A stretch of 64,000 bases of DNA, taken from NCBI GenBank assembly GCA_028023455.1, contig JAQFVV010000043.1:664001-728000 (forward strand), given 5' to 3'. The DNA comes from Epiperipatus broadwayi. Taxonomy: Eukaryota; Onychophora; Udeonychophora; Euonychophora; Peripatidae. This document shows positions 60,393-64,000 of this stretch, piece after piece; the first letter of the stretch is position 1, and each line of letters opens with the position of its first letter. The notes under the pieces were generated by a model that was not told where the DNA came from, ran no database searches, and saw nothing but the letters and a program-made list of their open reading frames with translations. The translations under genes and the position numbers were made by a program.

Positions 60393-60738
60393 CACTAGAT
60401 GGAGTTTACCAATAGCTCTAATCAAGCTTTTATTTTATAAGTGCTGAAAGAGAAAAAATTCGAAATCTCTAACGGGATCCCTATCTCCAGACCAATTGGT
60501 TTCGAGCTTGTGGCTCACCTCAGTGGAGCACTGGGATTCTAGAAACTAGATCTAAAATACTAAATCAAAAGTCACCACTTACAAAACACGTTTCTATCAA
60601 TTTGAAAGCTTGAACTTATCAGACACGTAAATGTCTTCAAATCCAACCTTACAAACCAGATAGTTATATGGGTCTGAATTCAGCTCTTATAAAATACAAG
60701 CTTGATTAGAGCTATTGGTAAGCTCCATCTAGTGATAT
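60393..60738 (-). repeat. Family C ribozyme element, full copy
   Basis: Terminal inverted repeats ATCACTAGATGGAGTTTACC (60391) and AGCTCCATCTAGTGAT (60723) extend inward through AATAGCTCTAATCAAGC. On the minus strand the body has CTGAATTCAGACCCATATAA, TTGATAGAAACGTGTTTTG and GATCTAGTTTCTAGAATCCC, matching families A and B in order, then the hammerhead at 60537-60477. It has no ORF. Confidence 0.8.
60477..60537 (-). ncRNA. Hammerhead ribozyme (type I), family C, A9-to-U variant
   Basis: Minus strand: helix I outer ATCCC (60537-60533) with GGGAT (60481-60477), inner CTCCA (60528-60524) with TGGAG (60489-60485). The core is CTGAGGT, where CTGANGA is expected, so A9 is U. Helix II GAGC/GCTC around CACAA keeps the canonical G10.1-C11.1. 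GAAA follows. Helix III ACC-AATT-GGT is a 10-nt palindrome. C17 is at 60490. All helices are perfect although the sequence differs from families A and B. The A9 change would normally impair catalysis. Confidence 0.7.
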
Positions 60739-61009
60739 ATATATGTATATATAATCAAAAAGAAATATACTTAATTAATAAACAGAAATTGGTACTAATT
60801 TAACACTTTATAATATTATGTACTAAATAAAACTACTGAAGAATACTTTCAATTGTTTCAACCTAATCATTTTCATCTGCAAATAATTCTTTATATGTAA
60901 AATCTTTACTTTATCCAAGTTGTATAAAACAATCACATTTTAGCTTATTCCCAGATAACTATGAAGTTTCAAGTCAAGTTGGCAATTGGTGGCCAAAAGC
61001 AGATGGTGG

Positions 61010-62300
61010 AAAGAATTCCTTGCTTGTAAACCCAGGTTGGTATTTAATGATGACCTTTTATTTAATAAAAATATTATATGAATGAGAAGAGCTGTGTAAT
61101 ATTAAATAAAGCCTTATTGGAATTTGTAAATTTAAAAGGTGAAGAGACAATTGATTTAAGAAATGAACATGTACTTTATTATAAAAGGACAATTAGTAGA
61201 AACACAAATGGAGTAAGATTCATTACAAATAAAAAGTCAATATTGTAGAGACTGATGGTGTATTAGAAGAGTAGAAAGAGTAGTTATTCTACTTAATGGA
61301 AGATACCAAATGCAAATAATTCAGGTTTATGCTCCAACAAGTTCATATCGTAAAGAAGAAATAGTAATTATATAGATAAATAAAATGCTTTTGATTACAC
61401 AACATTTAAAATTGTCAGGGAAGATTTTAATGCTATAATTGAAAATGACTGAAAGATGAAAGACATCAATAAGTAAAAATAGCCATTATGCTTTGGATTA
61501 ATAGATTTAAAAAGGGGCATTTGATTCTATTAAGTATTTTTACAAAGATTAAACCCGTGGTTCATCAAGATATAGACTCAGGATGTTGTTATATTCTCAA
61601 GAATATTTATCAAAATGCAATTGCAGTCTTTAGTTTATACAGAGGCATTAAGAAGATATTGGAGTATGACAGTATGATTCCATACTTCCAAAACTTTTTA
61701 TAGTAGTTTTGCAAAAAAGGTTTTATGGATTAAAACAGGACGTTAAGGACATAAAAGTAAATGGAGTTTATATCTCATCTAAATTTTGCAAATGATGATT
61801 GTTTTTGTTGATAAATACAGTTTCAGAGAATGTTTCAGGAATAATTGGATGAAAATAAGAAAAAGGAACTAAAGATAAATAGTGAAAAGCATAAACTAAC
61901 ATTCAATGCATTTTCTTAGAAACAGAAAATAAAAACTGAAAATCATGAATTAGAAACAGCTAAACCATTTCAAATACTTTGACATATCATTAATATATAT
62001 GGAACACAATGAATGGGGTTAATTATAGAATTAATAATAAATGAAGTGCTATTAGTAGAAATAACAATATTAAAAAGAAATATGCCTATGTGTTTGAAAA
62101 AGAAGAAATTTAATAGATGTCTTTTATTGTTTTTTACTTATAGATCCAAGACTTTGGATATTCAACAAAAAATTGATGCAAAGTCTTCAGAATACTCAAT
62201 GAAGTATGAGAGATGTATTTTGGAATTAACAAGAGAGATCAAAAATAGATACTTGGTTTTTACAACGTTTTCATTCAGAAATTGCACTTCAGGCAGTTTG
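61010..62300 (+). pseudogene. RTE/BovB-like LINE remnant
   Basis: Plus-strand fragments in order: MQIIQVYAPTSSYRKEEIV (61315-61370, endonuclease block 'QVYAPTS'), KAFDSI-like start of RT, LFIVVLQKRF..DIKVNGVYISHL.FANDDCF (about 61690-61805, corresponding to 'VNGxYLSHLRFADDIVL'), ELKINSEKHKLTFNAFS (61870-61915), and MCLKKKKFNRCLLLFFTYRSK then MKYERCILELTREIKNRY (62090-62245), matching the RTE C-terminal 'MSLKKKVFNQCVLPVMTYG...MERxMLGVxLRDRIRN'. Frames shift repeatedly and ADD has become NDD. Multiple stops make it inactive and old. Confidence 0.75.
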
Positions 62301-62309
62301 GAAAATTTG

Positions 62310-63320
62310 CATGACTTTACCATCATACATTTAACATATACTTTTATGAATAGTAATTTACTTTACTTATTCCACTCTGAGGCTATCTATTATAAAATTT
62401 AGTAATTAATAAATACTAAATGATGGTACTATTATGTCTACATCTCTAGGTGAATATTTGGATTGAATATCTTCAATGAGGAACTCTGGATCTAATGTGC
62501 CTACAAAATTGAAATCATTTTTAAAGTTTTGAATCCTTGCCAACATGGTCAAACAGTTATTTAGATTTGACACTGAATCAGTAATTATAATCTTATCAAC
62601 ACATATTAGCAAATTGATTTGAGATGAAAATCTTAAAATGTTTTTGAATATCAGGTTGTTAACTTGATGGTATAAAAGAGTCACAGGTGACTTCTGGAAA
62701 TGTAGATGCATTATGTCCAAAGATCCTCTCTAAAGATGGCTAAAATGTTAAAACTAGTCAAAAGATGTAAATATAAATGACACTGTCACTTGAGAATCGA
62801 TTAATAATTCAAAATTACATTAAAGGGTTTGGAGTAAAGAGAATAAGAAACTGTTCCTAGAAAGACATGACAAAGTTATCTGCTATCTCCTTTGATGATT
62901 ATATAGATATACGCAAAGTAATAATTGTAAGATAGGAAAATCATGAAGTTTTGTTTAGCTTAAATTTATCCATCTTTAACAAGTTTGGTCAATTATTAGT
63001 AACAGTACTTACTTATAAAATCTATAAACACATATATAGTCATATGATTTCAAACATTTCTGTTCATATTTTTATTAGATGTTATGAAATCTGTATTATT
63101 ATTATTATTATAATAATACACATGGCTGTCTTAATATTTTGGATATGTAAGTTAGCATCGAATCTCCAGCATTCAGTATTTTTTCTTATTATCTTCTTGT
63201 TTTCTAGAGCTCCCTATGCAATATTTTTAATTGTTTTAGGCTTACAGATAGAAAAATTTAATTAAAAATTAGATTTTTATGAACTTAAATTGAATATTCA
63301 GCAGGAATTTACAGTAAGTA
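62310..63320. other. Unassigned intron sequence
   Basis: A 104-codon minus-strand frame (62720-62406; LLICVDKIIITDSVSNLNNC, LDPEFLIEDIQSKYSPRD) and a plus-strand 104-codon hydrophobic frame (62951-63265) are present. I recognise neither, and no flanking splice sites tie the first to HYDIN. Confidence 0.4.
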
Positions 63321-63321
63321 A

Positions 63322-63500
63322 ATAACATTAGCATTTTTATTATTTTATTAGCAGACTATATTCCTGTTGTTTCATTTTTAGCATTTTTATTAGCAGACTA
63401 TATCCCTGTTATTTTATTTTTAGCATTTTTATTAGCAGACTATATTCCTGTTGTTTCATTTTTAGCATTTTTATTAGCAGACTATATTCCTGTTGTTTTA
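63322..63500. repeat. Minisatellite, 42-bp unit, about four copies
   Basis: GCAGACTATATTCCTGTTGT recurs with starts at 63351, 63393, 63435 and 63477, an exact 42-bp period with few substitutions (TTCCTG/TCCCTG). The unit is non-coding. From here to 64000 nothing further is recognisable. Confidence 0.92.
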
Positions 63501-64000
63501 TTTATAAATAAAACATTGAATTATAGTTAATACAATTCTCATCAAATTATTTTTATGATGTATATCTTGCACCATCCACTTCTAAATTTTGCAAATTGGG
63601 AAATGGTAACAAACTCACAAAAGTCAAAGCAAGTTATTTATTGAATTTCTTCAATTTTAAACAACTTCCTATCTATTTTGGACTGAATGCCTAGAGTTGA
63701 TACTTCACAGGACATGTATAGCAATTGATGAAAAAACAGAATATAGATTATTATTCTAAAATGAGATAATTCAATTTTAAACAATGAATGAAATATAATA
63801 GGATGAAATAATGATGTTAAAATATATTAAGGCAGACCAGGATTTAATAAAATAATTATGATTATATTTAAATAGTTTAACAAGCAGTGATGTGGAGATA
63901 AATTATTTTAAATGCTATGATCCAGTTATGGATGATGGTTATATAAAATAGTAGGTGTGTTAGTAGAGATGGTTGGAAATTTTTTGTAATGAATTAACTG

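Noticed and set aside
62406-62720. Additional HYDIN exon upstream of 47513
   Set aside because: The 104-codon frame has no ASH-like pattern, and no splice sites in phase with the exon at 47381-47513 were found.
63322-63500. CRISPR-like array
   Set aside because: The 42-bp units are directly contiguous with no spacers and the sequence is eukaryotic; it is a minisatellite.

Overview
The window is animal nuclear DNA: very AT-rich, repeat-dense and eukaryotic, with introns of roughly 0.1 to 13 kb that have canonical GT/AG boundaries. The host gene is HYDIN, a giant axonemal central-pair protein, so the organism has motile cilia or flagellated sperm. The species cannot be named from the sequence. 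Abundant Penelope-like and RTE-like elements fit an invertebrate, but that is inference.

Host gene. Nine consecutive HYDIN exons lie on the minus strand (47513-47381, 47308-47138, 34322-34215, 30727-30563, 21626-21387, 16397-16310, 9513-9256, 1055-778, 575-478). Spliced, they give 1,539 nt in one uninterrupted frame (512 full codons plus split codons at both ends), with every exon phase matching. Both gene ends lie outside the window. No other host gene could be supported.

Introns. Almost everything else is transposable-element sequence. (1) A Penelope-like element (PLE; RT plus GIY-YIG endonuclease, minus strand, 36876-38440) sits in the loop of a palindrome with arms of about 1.8 kb (34962-36768 and 38453-43337). 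An APE-type LINE (39479-42463) is nested in the right arm only, and the composite is bordered by CTGT/CCTG/CTAT microsatellite on both sides. (2) A second palindrome (21733-22920) encodes a decayed GIY-YIG domain. (3) A non-coding repeat of about 5 kb occurs twice in direct orientation (22960-27830, 53925-59490). (4) There are LINE remnants at 1763-2286, 6300-7480, 18410-18940, 33260-34030, 57620-58045 and 61010-62300. (5) Many short foldback elements are present.

Most interesting layer. The short foldback elements carry type-I hammerhead ribozyme (HHR) motifs. Families A (4492-6172 and others), B (16560-17045) and C (60393-60738) are related in flanking sequence but have compensatory changes in helices I and III. 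Family D (10285-10790 and others) has an unrelated HHR. In the family A array, intact HHRs recur exactly every 456 bp, which would release 456-nt RNA monomers, as in retrozymes. At least two truncated or foldback copies break at the predicted self-cleavage site. Family A insertions show target duplications of 8, 13 and 15 bp. A recurring architecture, one inverted unit fused to one or more direct units, is shared by these elements and by the PLEs, which suggests a common mobilisation route.
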